This document shows positions 8,167 to 17,077 of a stretch of DNA of 46,984 bases, piece after piece. The stretch is from Anaerolineae bacterium. Its GTDB lineage: Bacteria; Chloroflexota; Anaerolineae; Aggregatilineales; Phototrophicaceae. The notes under the pieces were generated by a model. It was not told the origin of the DNA. It saw only the letters and a list, made by a program, of their open reading frames with translations, and searched no databases. The position numbers and the translations under genes are program-made. The DNA is taken from assembly GCA_016789005.1 (NCBI GenBank), contig JAEURA010000177.1, forward strand, positions 1 to 46,984. The letters are read 5' to 3'. The stretch's first letter is position 1, and each line of letters starts with the position of its first letter.

Positions 8167-9582
8167 TCACGGCTTCACCTTCTTCAGGTCCTCCGGCGAA
8201 AGCTGCGAGACGACCGCCTTGAACTTTCCTGCCTTCGTTCGTTCAATAGACTCCACCAGATCGATCTCGACCTGCATCTGATCGGTCAGGCGCTGCTGGA
8301 TGCGCTGCACGATGTCGGCGCGGTCGGCGTCGCCAAAACCGGGCTTCGGCACGACGCGCACGCGAATGCGGTTCAGCGCCTCCTGCACAATCTGCCCCTC
8401 ATAGACGTGCGGCTGGTTGACGAAGACGCCGTGAAAGCGCACCATCCGCCGCCCATCCACGCCGTAGACGGTGTCTTCAACCCGTCCGACGACTTCTTTC
8501 AACACCGGCATTTGCCGTCCGCATGGGCAGGGTTGATCGTCCATGATGGCGATATCGCCAACCCGGTAGCGGACCATCGGCTGATGCGGGCGGATGAAAC
8601 CGGTCGCCAGGACTTCGCCGGGCTGCCCGGCGGGGACGGGGCGCAGCGCCTCGTCAACAATTTCGATGATCCCGGCATCGGGACTGATGTGCTTGCGCCC
8701 ATGCTGGCAGTCGCAGGCGTACATCAGGTCTTCGACGGTTCCGTATTCCTCATAAACCTTCGTCTGAAAGACGCGCTCGACCACCGCGCGCATTTCCGGG
8801 GTGATCTTCTCGCTGGTGGTGATGACCGCTTTCAGAGACGGCGCTTTATGCCCGCCGTCCTCTGCCAGCTGCGCCAGCTGGTAGATCGAATTGGCGTAGC
8901 CGGTGACCCACTGGATATGATGCCGTTCCAGGGCGCGCAGGTAGAGCGGCACATTCTTCGGGCTGAGGTGAAACGCCGAAAAATAGACCTGCCGTTCGAC
9001 CATGTTGAAGCGATAGAAGGGACCGCTGCTGTCGGGGTTCGGCTCGACGATGCGCCCGCTGAAGGTGGCGCGCGGCATGCGGTAGCTGACGCCGGCGAAC
9101 CCACACGAACGGGTTTCGCGCAGCGCCAGGGAGCGGCGCAGTTCTTCCGGCAGCCAGTAGGCTTTGATCGGCGTCCCGGTGGAGCCGCTGGTATGCTGAA
9201 TTGTGTGCTGCTTCAGCGGCGCGCCGTCCAGCAGCAGGGCGACCGGATCGTCTCTCACCGCTTTCTTTTCCAGCACCGGCAGGCGCGTCAGATCAGCAGG
9301 CGTGAAGCGCTCCAGGTCTTCGCGAGTGACCAGCCCTTTCCATGCCTGCTGGTAGTAGGGAGCGCGGTCGAATGCCTGAAGCAGGAGCAAGCGCAGACGC
9401 TGCGTCGTATCTTCCTGCCACTGCTCGGCGGTGTACCCCTCCCGCCGGCGAAACCCCGCACATTCTTCTTCAAACGTCCCGCCAAAGCGCAGTCGGTGCC
9501 AGTAGATCCCGTACGCGCTGACCATCAGGTGCTGAAGTGGCACCGGCATAGCCCGATAGATCTGATCGGCGACTCCTGCCAC
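8167..9582 (-). CDS. CapK/PaaK-like AMP-ligase family protein of polysaccharide locus
   Basis: 471 residues, related to phenylacetate-CoA ligase and to CapK proteins of capsule loci. The P-loop-like adenylation motif HTSGSTGTPIKAYW, the EEYGTVED motif and RYRVGDIAIM are all present, as in ANL-superfamily adenylating enzymes; a Cys-rich stretch (YACDCQHG, CPCGRQMP) is typical of this group. CapK-like members occur in exopolysaccharide clusters and may activate a carboxylate substituent; the substrate is unknown. The start is a GTG at 9582, chosen because a strong GGAGG site lies 6 bases upstream. Earlier in-frame starts (9627 ATG, 9648 TTG) have no ribosome site. First gene of the capK-GT4-wecB unit. 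Confidence 0.8.
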   Translation of the reverse strand: MAGVADQIYRAMPVPLQHLMVSAYGIYWHRLRFGGTFEEECAGFRRREGYTAEQWQEDTTQRLRLLLLQAFDRAPYYQQAWKGLVTREDLERFTPADLTRLPVLEKKAVRDDPVALLLDGAPLKQHTIQHTSGSTGTPIKAYWLPEELRRSLALRETRSCGFAGVSYRMPRATFSGRIVEPNPDSSGPFYRFNMVERQVYFSAFHLSPKNVPLYLRALERHHIQWVTGYANSIYQLAQLAEDGGHKAPSLKAVITTSEKITPEMRAVVERVFQTKVYEEYGTVEDLMYACDCQHGRKHISPDAGIIEIVDEALRPVPAGQPGEVLATGFIRPHQPMVRYRVGDIAIMDDQPCPCGRQMPVLKEVVGRVEDTVYGVDGRRMVRFHGVFVNQPHVYEGQIVQEALNRIRVRVVPKPGFGDADRADIVQRIQQRLTDQMQVEIDLVESIERTKAGKFKAVVSQLSPEDLKKVKP

Positions 9583-9957
9583 GCATTTCCTCCAAGATTT
9601 CGGTGCCGAACCGGCTCTCACCGTCATTTTAACCCGAAGCAGGCACAATATGACAGGCAGGATCGCTGCCGCCTGTCGTCTTGCGATTGAGTCTCACGCA
9701 TGGGATAATCCTGTGGCGCAATCAGCGTTTCCCGGTGAAATTAGCGATCCTGCTGCAACGCTCAAGTCGGGGTTCGAACGAAATCCTTCGGCGGGCGACC
9801 TATCGGTCCTCTTCTGAGTTCGGCGTCTGGCTGGGGTATCTGGTCAAAACATCCGCGATGCGACTTCAGGGGAGCCATGATTGCCTCTACGGACAACCCT
9901 GAACAGACCGGCTATAATGGTCGAAACTAGCATCGCTGCCAGGAGAAGCGCCGCCCG
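9583..9957. other. Divergent regulatory region of the polysaccharide locus
   Basis: About 375 bases (412 to the GT2 start) separate the minus-strand capK-like unit from the plus-strand GT2 unit. It holds a plus-strand promoter (9890-9918) and an imperfect inverted repeat with arms GACAGGC/GCCTGTC (9652-9677) that would lie in the capK leader. A GGTTCGAAC stretch near 9770 resembles a tRNA T-loop, but no stems pair around it. No convincing gene was found. Confidence 0.5.
9890..9918 (+). promoter_or_regulatory. Promoter of the GT2-wzy-GT4 unit
   Basis: CGGACA (9890-9895), a 17-bp spacer and a perfect TATAAT (9913-9918). Transcription would begin near 9925, before a small leader reading frame and the GT2 gene. 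Confidence 0.55.
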
Positions 9958-10005
9958 ATGATGGTTGTTTCCAGGACCATGCTCAGTCCAACTCATGAAA
10001 ATTGA
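9958..10005 (+). CDS. Possible 15-codon leader peptide overlapping the GT2 start
   Basis: An ATG at 9958 preceded by AGGAGAAG (9941-9948) opens a 15-residue frame (MMVVSRTMLSPTHEN) ending in TGA at 10003-10005. The GT2 ATG at 9995 lies inside its last codons, in another frame. GT2 itself has no good ribosome site, so the leader may deliver ribosomes to it by coupling. The peptide resembles nothing known. It could instead be chance, or mark a sequencing frameshift in the GT2 N-terminus. Confidence 0.3.
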   Translation: MMVVSRTMLSPTHEN

Positions 10006-11662
10006 CCTCATCCTCCTTGATGCATCTCCGTCCGACACGCCGTTTCACTGGCAGTGCGGCGAGATTCATCACGCCGCACTTCAGGTATCCAGCCTGGCGG
10101 AAGTTACGCGCCGTGTCATAGCGGCAGCGCGCGCCGATGCTGTCCTGTACTGGGATGCAGCGCTGGGCGCGCCTGATCCTGAGACCATGCTGCGCACGGC
10201 GGAACTGCCGGGGACGCTGTGGCATGCCGGGCTGCGCCTGGGCGCAGGTGGGCTGCCCCGCATCATCGATCACATCCTGCCTCTATGGATGCTCAATGCC
10301 GATCCCGACGCGGGCATCGAGGCGACTTCCTGGCGTCTTTCGCTGCGCGCCTGTCTCATCCGGGCTGCTGCTCTGCGTCACCTTGGCGGCATTCACCCAG
10401 GATTCGAGACGCCCGCCGCCGCCGCGCTGGACCTGGGTTTTCGCGCCGTGAGCGCCGGCATGCTGCCGCGACACATCCCCTCCCTTCTCCCATCGGATAT
10501 CCCCCTCTCAGGCAGGGAGACGCACGATCTGCCGCTCGAAGATGAGCTTCTTTTTGCCCGCCGCAATTTCAGGACCTGGCAGTATTTCTGGGGCGCGCTG
10601 CGCAAATTCAGCGCCGAGTCGCACCGGGTTACTGCGCTGAAGCCGATCCTCGACACGCTGCGCAGCGCTTCTGGCAGCCCTGCCGCGCCGTATCCTCACC
10701 CGGAGATGTCGAAGACTGATGCCCTCAGCGCTGCCCCTCCGGCGCGCATCACGGTGCTCATTCCGACTATCGACCGCTATCCCTATCTGCGGACCCTGCT
10801 GGCGCAGTTTCGGACGCAAACGCTGCCGCCACACGAGATCATCATCGTCGATCAGACCGAACCTGAGCGGCGTGACAATAAGCTGATAGAAGACTTCCCC
10901 GACCTGCCGATCCGCCTGTTCGTCATGGATCAGGCTGGACAGTGCCGGTCGCGCAATCTGGGTCTTCAGGAGAGCACTGGCGATTACGTCATGTTTCTTG
11001 ACGATGATGTCGAAATTCCGCCTGACCTGCTGGAAAACCATCTGAACAACCTCCAGCGCTTCCGCGCCGATGTCTCGTCCGGCAGCGTCTTCGAGCCGCC
11101 CCAGACGCCTCAGGAGTGCCAGAAGGACCGCATTCGCACCAGCGACGTCTTTCCGACCAACATCACCCTGATCCGGCGCGAGGTTCTGAGGAAGAGCGGG
11201 TTGTTCGACCTGGCATTCGACCACCGTTCGCGCGCCGACCACGATCTGGGCACGCGCATCTACCTGAGCGGCGGCGTCATGATGATGGATGAACGAACGC
11301 CGATCCTGCATCATCATGCCCCGCGCGGCGGTCTGCGAACGCATGGAGCGCGGGTCGTCACCCGCCTGAGCAGTCGTCGCAGCATCTTCCAGCGCAACCT
11401 GATGACGTCAAGCTCTTATTACATCGGGCTGCGCTACTACGGGGAAAAGCACACGCGCGAACAAGCCCTGCTGTCGATCCTCACGACCTCGCGGGTCGAA
11501 GGAAACATCTGGATGAAATTCGCCAGGGTGGTCGTCGCTGCTATCCAGCTTGCCGATACCCGCCGCAGGCTGAACGCCAACCTGCGTGAAGCCCGGGACA
11601 TGATGACAACCTTTCCGCAGATACCGACGCTGAAGCACAGACCGGAAGATCAAGAGACGTGA
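9995..11662 (+). CDS. Glycosyltransferase family 2 with an N-terminal extension
   Basis: 555 residues. The C-terminal half (from about residue 240) is a GT-A glycosyltransferase: ITVLIPTIDRYPYLRTLL at its start, PPHEIIIVDQT, GQCRSRNLGLQESTGDYVMFLDDDVEI with the metal-binding acidic cluster, and a later DHRSRADHDLGTRIY acceptor-site motif. The first ~230 residues resemble a second, eroded GT-A-like domain or a specificity domain, but no DxD is clear there. It acts in the cytoplasm on a nucleotide-sugar donor. Start at the ATG 9995 (MKIDLILLDAS) is chosen by the look of the N-terminus. A TTG at 9965 is in frame and cannot be excluded, as the ribosome site for 9995 is poor. First gene of a unit with the polymerase-like protein and a GT4. 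Confidence 0.8.
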   Translation: MKIDLILLDASPSDTPFHWQCGEIHHAALQVSSLAEVTRRVIAAARADAVLYWDAALGAPDPETMLRTAELPGTLWHAGLRLGAGGLPRIIDHILPLWMLNADPDAGIEATSWRLSLRACLIRAAALRHLGGIHPGFETPAAAALDLGFRAVSAGMLPRHIPSLLPSDIPLSGRETHDLPLEDELLFARRNFRTWQYFWGALRKFSAESHRVTALKPILDTLRSASGSPAAPYPHPEMSKTDALSAAPPARITVLIPTIDRYPYLRTLLAQFRTQTLPPHEIIIVDQTEPERRDNKLIEDFPDLPIRLFVMDQAGQCRSRNLGLQESTGDYVMFLDDDVEIPPDLLENHLNNLQRFRADVSSGSVFEPPQTPQECQKDRIRTSDVFPTNITLIRREVLRKSGLFDLAFDHRSRADHDLGTRIYLSGGVMMMDERTPILHHHAPRGGLRTHGARVVTRLSSRRSIFQRNLMTSSSYYIGLRYYGEKHTREQALLSILTTSRVEGNIWMKFARVVVAAIQLADTRRRLNANLREARDMMTTFPQIPTLKHRPEDQET

Positions 11663-11723
11663 TTGTTGTGAGCGAGTCGAGTCGCAGGTTGCGAAGCTCG
11701 ATCAGGACGAAGGATCGGCATGC

Positions 11724-13217
11724 ATGAACGTACAGCAGGCGAAACCCCTCAACGCGCGTGAACGCGCTATCGCCCTAAAACAGCAGCATGATCAGCGCGC
11801 TTTTTGGCTGGATGTCGTCCTCGACAGCCCGGTGCTTCTGGTAATCCTCGGCGCGGCGCATTTCGCGCTCGCCTTCTACGTCAGAGAGTCTCAGCCGGGA
11901 TGGAGCGCTCTGCACAGCCTGATCCCGCTGGCGGTCGGGCTGTATTTTGCCACCAACCGGCGCATCCCGGTCATCTACGCCGCCTACATCGCCGCTTATA
12001 TCGCCGGGTGCGAGGTGATGTGGCGACAGAACGAGTTCGCTACCTTCTGGGAATCGGGCAAGTACTTTTCGAGCCTGATCCTGTTCGCCGCCTGGCTGCG
12101 CGACAAAAAGCCCAAGCTCACCTGGGCGCCGGCGCTGTATCTGCTCTTTTTGCTGCCGGGGATTCTGCTGACCGTCGTTCAGCTCTTCGACGTGAAATCG
12201 ATGCTGTCTTCCAATGCCACCGGTCCTCTCTCTCTTTTCGTGATGGTGGTCTTCTTTTCGACGCAGCGCCTGACCAGCAGCGAGATTCGCCGCTTGTTCA
12301 CCGCCTTCGCGCTGCCGGTCGTCGGCATCGCCGGCATCGTCATCTATCGTGTGAACAACCTGGACATCACCTGGACGGGCGACTCCAACAATGAAGTATC
12401 GGGTTTCGGCGCCAACCAGATTTCGTCGGCGCTTTCGATGGCATGGTTCTTCCTCGCCGCCATGACGCTCGGTTTTTTCAGCGGGCGCGAGCGCTTATTG
12501 AACTATGCTCTGGCGGTTGGTGTGGCGATCTGGATGGTGGTTGCCACCTTCTTCACCTTCTCGCGCGGCGGGTTGATCGGGTCTGGCGCCGCGCTGATCG
12601 TCATGATGGTCTTGATGCTCGGCGTGCCCAGCAGGCGGATGGCGGTGGCGTTCGCCCTGGCAGGCGTCGCGCTGTTCTCCGCCATCATCTTCCCGTCGCT
12701 CGACAATACTACTCAGGGGCGTATGGCATCGCGCTTCAGCGCAGAATCGACCGATGAAGACCTCACCACCCACCGCGCCCGGCTCATCCAGCAGGAGATT
12801 CAGGTCTTCCTGAAATACCCGATCACCGGCGTCGGAGTTGGTCAGGGCAAGGCGGTGCGCGACGCCGAATTCGACTTCCTCTCGTCATCGCACACCGAAT
12901 ACACCCGCCTCCTGGCGGAACATGGAATCCTGGGGTTGGGCGCCAACATCGTGCTGGTGATCATCGTCATCCAGGCGATTCGCAAACAGGAGACCTGGCA
13001 GGGACGCGCGCTCTCTGCTGCGCTGATCGCCTGGGGGTTGATCTACATGACGCACTCGGCGACGCGCACCGTGGAACCTTCGCTGGCGATAGGGCTTGCC
13101 TGCGCCGCGCTGGCAGTGGATAGGACTGAGAGCGCCGTCGCCAAAGCGGAGCCGCGCGACGTTTCGCTTCATCAGGGGGCGCTGGCACGTAAGCGCGCAG
13201 AGCCGATCACCCCATGA
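11724..13217 (+). CDS. O-antigen polymerase/ligase-like membrane protein (Wzy/WaaL family)
   Basis: 497 residues with about ten hydrophobic segments. It has the Wzy_C-type signature: a membrane helix region VVATFFTFSRGGLIGSG, followed by a large loop with ITGVGVGQGKAV and SSHTEYTRLLAEHGILGLG, where the H-x-E-Y and G-x-x-G-x-G elements are typical of O-antigen ligases and polymerases. It would join lipid-linked repeat units outside the membrane. AAGGA before the ATG supports the start. The following GT4 starts inside its stop (ATGA overlap). Together with the flippase at 15517 this suggests a Wzx/Wzy-type polysaccharide pathway; whether it acts as polymerase or ligase cannot be told from sequence. 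Confidence 0.83.
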   Translation: MNVQQAKPLNARERAIALKQQHDQRAFWLDVVLDSPVLLVILGAAHFALAFYVRESQPGWSALHSLIPLAVGLYFATNRRIPVIYAAYIAAYIAGCEVMWRQNEFATFWESGKYFSSLILFAAWLRDKKPKLTWAPALYLLFLLPGILLTVVQLFDVKSMLSSNATGPLSLFVMVVFFSTQRLTSSEIRRLFTAFALPVVGIAGIVIYRVNNLDITWTGDSNNEVSGFGANQISSALSMAWFFLAAMTLGFFSGRERLLNYALAVGVAIWMVVATFFTFSRGGLIGSGAALIVMMVLMLGVPSRRMAVAFALAGVALFSAIIFPSLDNTTQGRMASRFSAESTDEDLTTHRARLIQQEIQVFLKYPITGVGVGQGKAVRDAEFDFLSSSHTEYTRLLAEHGILGLGANIVLVIIVIQAIRKQETWQGRALSAALIAWGLIYMTHSATRTVEPSLAIGLACAALAVDRTESAVAKAEPRDVSLHQGALARKRAEPITP

Positions 13218-14281
13218 CACCGCAGTCGACGAAGTCAGTGCTTTTCCTGGGATACATGGCTTCTCAGGGGACCGGGCTGTATCGGTTCGTCCTTGAAGAA
13301 CTGATCGAGCGGCTGCCGGCGCTGGGCTGGCGGACTTTGGGCGCATCCGCCAGACACAATCGTGCGCTGCGTATGCTCGACGTGCTGGCGACCATCTGGC
13401 GCGCGCGGCGTGAGTATCAGGTTGCCCATGTGGATGTCTTCAGCGGTCTGGCGTTCATCCAGGCGGAATTGAGCGTGGGGCTGCTCCGTCTGCTTGGAAA
13501 GCCCGTCGTTCTGACGCTGCACGGGGGAAGTCTGCCCGAATTCTCGAAGCGGCATCCCCGCCGAGTGCGTCGCCTGCTCAACGCGGCGGACCGGGTGACC
13601 GCGCCGTCCGATTATCAGCGGCAGGCTCTCGGAGCACTTCGCGGTGACATCATCGTCATCCCGAACGCCGTCGCCCTGGACAGCTATCACTTTCGCCCGC
13701 GAGAAAAACCGTCGCCCAATATCCTGTGGCTGCGGGCGATGCACGCCATCTACAACCCGACGCTGGCAGTCGAGGTGATCGATCGCCTGCGCGGGCGCTA
13801 CCCTGACATTCACTTGTGGATGGTTGGACCCGACAAAGGCGATGGCACGCTGGAGAACGTCAAAACCGCCATCGCTGCGGCGAAACTGGACCAGCACATC
13901 GAGATCATCGGCGGCGTGCCCAAAACCCAGGTTCCCACCTGGATGGACAGAGCCGACATCCTCATCAACACCACCAACGTCGATAACACCCCGGTCAGCC
14001 TGATCGAGGCGATGGCAAGCGGCTTGTGCCTGGTCACAACCAACGTCGGCGGCATCCCGGCGCTGATTCATGATGGCGTCGACGGGCTGCTGGTCCCGCC
14101 TGCCGATGCCGAAGCCATGGCAAACGCCATCGTCCGTCTGATCGAAGAGGCGGGACTGGGGGCAGCCTTGAGTCGTCAGGCGAACGCCTATGCCCAGGGT
14201 TTCGACTGGTCAGGGGTCCTCAGGCAGTGGGACGATCTGCTGTCTCGTGTCTCACGCGGCGCGTCAGGCGGCGGCGGGTGA
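13214..14281 (+). CDS. Glycosyltransferase family 4
   Basis: 355 residues, GT-B fold. The N-terminus has LFLGYMASQGTGLYRF (acceptor-site glycine loop) and LLGKPVVLTLHGGSLPEF. The C-terminal half has VIPNAVALDSYHF, LHLWMVGPDKGDG-like stretches, and the donor-binding block TPVSLIEAMASGLCLVTTNVGGIPALIHDGVDGLLVPP split across its usual E-x7-E positions. It overlaps the stop of the polymerase-like gene by 4 bases, so it is translationally coupled. Its last 62 bases overlap the 3' end of the convergent nucleotidyltransferase gene. It adds a sugar during repeat-unit assembly; donor and acceptor are unknown. Confidence 0.85.
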   Translation: MTPQSTKSVLFLGYMASQGTGLYRFVLEELIERLPALGWRTLGASARHNRALRMLDVLATIWRARREYQVAHVDVFSGLAFIQAELSVGLLRLLGKPVVLTLHGGSLPEFSKRHPRRVRRLLNAADRVTAPSDYQRQALGALRGDIIVIPNAVALDSYHFRPREKPSPNILWLRAMHAIYNPTLAVEVIDRLRGRYPDIHLWMVGPDKGDGTLENVKTAIAAAKLDQHIEIIGGVPKTQVPTWMDRADILINTTNVDNTPVSLIEAMASGLCLVTTNVGGIPALIHDGVDGLLVPPADAEAMANAIVRLIEEAGLGAALSRQANAYAQGFDWSGVLRQWDDLLSRVSRGASGGGG

Positions 14282-15365
14282 GAAATATCACACATTGAAT
14301 CTTGTCGTTCAGGCGTGGGCGAACGCTGAGGTCGAAGCCATAGTCGAAGAGCGCCCGCGGGAGCGAAGGATCGAAATTGCTGGCTTCGATGAACATCCAG
14401 CGCAGCACATCCTGCATCACCTTCAGCGCGGTGGCGTCCGAATAGACCCAGCGCTCAACCTCCGCTGTCAGGGGCATTCCCAGCGCCTCATGTGCCAGCA
14501 GCAGCCCGACCCGCACCATGCGTTCCGTCCGCATGGCTTTCGCCCGCTCGAGGATGGTGTTCCACTTCAGGTCCGGGGCGCGGATGACCAGCTCCGCCAG
14601 ATCGGAGACCCACTTCAGGCGTCCCCAGCGGTGCTGTGTGCCGTGCGCCGAAAGCACCAGGATGTAATCTTCGAAGGACAGGGTCATGGCACGGCTGTCA
14701 GGCAGTCCAATCGTCTGCCGGCGCGCCCACAGCTCGCTAAAACTCAGGTCGAATGAGGAGAAGCGCAGACCGAAGCGCTCCTGCAGGTCCACCGCAATTC
14801 GACCATCCCGGCTGACCAGGTCATAGCCCTGGTAGGAACGATCATGATCATCCTTTTGCATACTGCGATGTTCCGGGCTGGAGATGGCGACATATTGCTG
14901 TTCCAGCAGCAGGTTCTTCGCTTTGACGAGATCAGCAGATGACACCAGCAGATCGATATCGTTGAACTGCCGCCCCCCCACGCCGTCGAAGGCGAGCAGC
15001 GCCAGCGCCGCTCCTTTGAAGGTCAGCATTTCGATCCCCGCTGCGCTCATCAGTTCGGCGATGCGGATGGTCTCTTTCGCCATTTGCAGATTCCGCGCCG
15101 CCGAAGTCATGACCGTCCCCTTGCTGGTTTGGATCAGGTCTTGCGGAAGCGACTCTGGGCGAAGGGCGAGCAGATGCTTGTAGGAAAGCGCCAGGACGCC
15201 ATGCGCTCGCGCCGTGTCCACCACGCTGCGCCAGTCGATCGTGTGATTCGCGATGAACTGCCGCGCCTCGGCATAGCCAGCCTCGCCGATTCTCGTGCGA
15301 GCCAGCAGGAACAGGAGCTGATGTTCAGGGCGCGGAACGGCGGCGAGGACTCTTTCCGTGAGCAT
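14220..15365 (-). CDS. Nucleotidyltransferase family protein (NTP_transf_5, PF14907-like)
   Basis: 381 residues. The core has LTFKGAALALLAFDGVGGRQFNDIDLLV, where the spaced K-G and D-x-D-x-L-V elements match the nucleotidyltransferase fold of the PF14907 family. A long alpha-helical C-terminal part follows. Family members are common in exopolysaccharide and RiPP clusters but lack an agreed function; a nucleotide transfer to sugar, lipid or protein is possible. Start at the ATG 15365; a TTG two codons upstream is less likely. It stands alone on the minus strand, with an extended -10 upstream, and overlaps the convergent GT4 by 62 bases tail to tail. Confidence 0.75.
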   Translation of the reverse strand: MLTERVLAAVPRPEHQLLFLLARTRIGEAGYAEARQFIANHTIDWRSVVDTARAHGVLALSYKHLLALRPESLPQDLIQTSKGTVMTSAARNLQMAKETIRIAELMSAAGIEMLTFKGAALALLAFDGVGGRQFNDIDLLVSSADLVKAKNLLLEQQYVAISSPEHRSMQKDDHDRSYQGYDLVSRDGRIAVDLQERFGLRFSSFDLSFSELWARRQTIGLPDSRAMTLSFEDYILVLSAHGTQHRWGRLKWVSDLAELVIRAPDLKWNTILERAKAMRTERMVRVGLLLAHEALGMPLTAEVERWVYSDATALKVMQDVLRWMFIEASNFDPSLPRALFDYGFDLSVRPRLNDKIQCVIFLTRRRLTRRVRHETADRPTA

Positions 15366-15442
15366 GGTCAATCGTTCGATTTTCCCGTGTGTCCGGTTTC
15401 AGGCGCTGTGATGGCTCGTTAGCACGTTTGGTTGAAACAGGA

Positions 15443-15448
15443 ATCATA
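15443..15448 (-). promoter_or_regulatory. Extended -10 promoter for the nucleotidyltransferase gene
   Basis: On the minus strand, TGG precedes TATGAT (15448-15443), an extended -10 arrangement (TGn plus -10) that can work with a poor -35. It lies about 78 bases before the ATG at 15365. The rest of the 151-bp gap to the flippase gene shows nothing further. Confidence 0.4.
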
Positions 15449-15516
15449 CCAGATATTTGCCGTCTTTGATGGTTTCCAGAAAACCTTGCGCCCTACCAGT
15501 CCGTCACTCCTGCCGG

Positions 15517-17067
15517 CTATGCCGATGCCGCAAGACGTCCCCGCACAGCTTGCTGGAGACGACGAGCGACCGAAAGAATGCGCTCGCGGATCGCGTCGTC
15601 AAACGTCACAAACCAAAGGATCACCATGTTGATGACGAAGCTCAGCCCGATGACGACAGATGCGCCCACGAGTCCTTGAACGGATTGGAAGATCATCTGA
15701 ACAGCGACCGACACCGGACCGATGAAGATGATGGCTTTGAGGATGGGGATCGTCTTGGCGGCAAGGAACGGAAGGTAGGGACGCTTGAGCGCGCGGCTGA
15801 CCAGGTACGGCAGATAGAGCAGCGAGGTGAAGGCAGCAGCCAGGGTTGTGCCCAGGATGACCCCGGCGATCCCAAAACGCTGCGCCAGCAGGATCGACAG
15901 CGTCAGATTGAGCGCCGCTTCCACCAGGCGAATCACCGCCTGCTGACGGGCGATCATCAGCGAATTGAGCAGCGAAATCTGCGGCTGCACCCAGGTGTTG
16001 ACCAGCAGATTCAGGGCGAAGGCAAGTCCCAGCCAAACCCCGCCGTAGTTTTCCTCTCCGACCCAGGCGCGGGTGAAGATGGCGTTGCCTGCCCACAGCG
16101 CAGCGCTGACGGCGAGCGCAACGCCCGTCGACAGGGTGAACAGCTGTCGATAGGTCTCCTCAAGGCGCTCCCAGTCTTTCTGACCAATGAGCTGTCCGAG
16201 CATGGGGCGCGCAGCGCGCGCCAGGCGGTGCAGCGCTGAGGTCGAGAGCGTGAATGTTCTCCCAGTCAGGACCATGACGGTCACCGCCTCCAGCGATATC
16301 ACCCGCGCCGCGACGATCTGATCGCTGCTCTCGATCAGGATGCCGGCGACATAGGTAACCGTCCACCAGAAGCTCAGCGAGAGTATTTCGCCGATTCGCT
16401 CGGTCGAAAAGGAACGCAGGCGAAAATCCAAGCCGGGCGTGAGCTGATAAGCGCGGCGAATGGTGAAGATCATCCCGATGAAGGCGCCGACAGCGATGCC
16501 CAGGGCGATTGATATGACATTGAAACCCGCCAAAAGAAGGGTGACGCCGACGGCGGTACGAATCAGGAGCGAAAGAAGCTGCATCAGGCTCTCGTAGTAC
16601 ATCTGCTGATGAGCAATCAGCAGCATCGAGAAGGGCTGCTCGATCAGACCACAGATCACCGCCAGAAAGACCAGGATGGCAACCAGGCTGGCTTGATCCT
16701 GAAGCGCCGGGCTGATTTCAAAGAGCGAGGTGAAATTGAGGGCGACCACCACGCCAACGGCGAACGTCGCCACGACGGCGATGATTTGCAGGGCGGTCAC
16801 CGTGCTGAAATGCTTGTTGATTTCCTCGACCGATATGGTGTCGATGTGCTGCGCCAGATACAGCGACAGCCAGGCGGGAAAACCGAGCGTGGCGATCTGC
16901 GTCCACAGCACGATACTGCCGATCACCGAATTGATACCATAGGCTTCGGCGCTGATATATCGCAGCGTGAAGGGCGCGAACCACAAGGCGATGAGGATCG
17001 AAGCGAGCGTGGCAACGTAACCTGTCCCCACCCCAAGCAGATAGTTCCTTGTGCGGTTTTTCGTCAT
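15517..17067 (-). CDS. Polysaccharide flippase, MOP superfamily (Wzx-like)
   Basis: 516 residues with roughly 13-14 hydrophobic segments spread along the whole length, as in Wzx/RfbX-type lipid-linked oligosaccharide flippases. The opening stretch NYLLGVGTGYVATLASILIA and APFTLRYISAEAYGINSV is typical (an F-x-x-R-x-L/I-[SG]-x-x-x-[YF]-G element after the first helix). It moves undecaprenyl-linked repeat units across the membrane. Start ATG 17067 is 10 bases after the asnB stop; GAGGA almost abuts it, so a slightly later start is possible. Last gene of the methyltransferase-asnB-flippase operon; it would pair with the Wzy-like protein encoded at 11724. Confidence 0.85.
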   Translation of the reverse strand: MTKNRTRNYLLGVGTGYVATLASILIALWFAPFTLRYISAEAYGINSVIGSIVLWTQIATLGFPAWLSLYLAQHIDTISVEEINKHFSTVTALQIIAVVATFAVGVVVALNFTSLFEISPALQDQASLVAILVFLAVICGLIEQPFSMLLIAHQQMYYESLMQLLSLLIRTAVGVTLLLAGFNVISIALGIAVGAFIGMIFTIRRAYQLTPGLDFRLRSFSTERIGEILSLSFWWTVTYVAGILIESSDQIVAARVISLEAVTVMVLTGRTFTLSTSALHRLARAARPMLGQLIGQKDWERLEETYRQLFTLSTGVALAVSAALWAGNAIFTRAWVGEENYGGVWLGLAFALNLLVNTWVQPQISLLNSLMIARQQAVIRLVEAALNLTLSILLAQRFGIAGVILGTTLAAAFTSLLYLPYLVSRALKRPYLPFLAAKTIPILKAIIFIGPVSVAVQMIFQSVQGLVGASVVIGLSFVINMVILWFVTFDDAIRERILSVARRLQQAVRGRLAASA

Positions 17068-17077
17068 TTCCTCAACT

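Noticed and set aside
9750..9800. tRNA-like T-loop (GGTTCGAAC)
   Set aside because: Flanking bases do not form the T-stem, and no anticodon or acceptor stem can be built around it.
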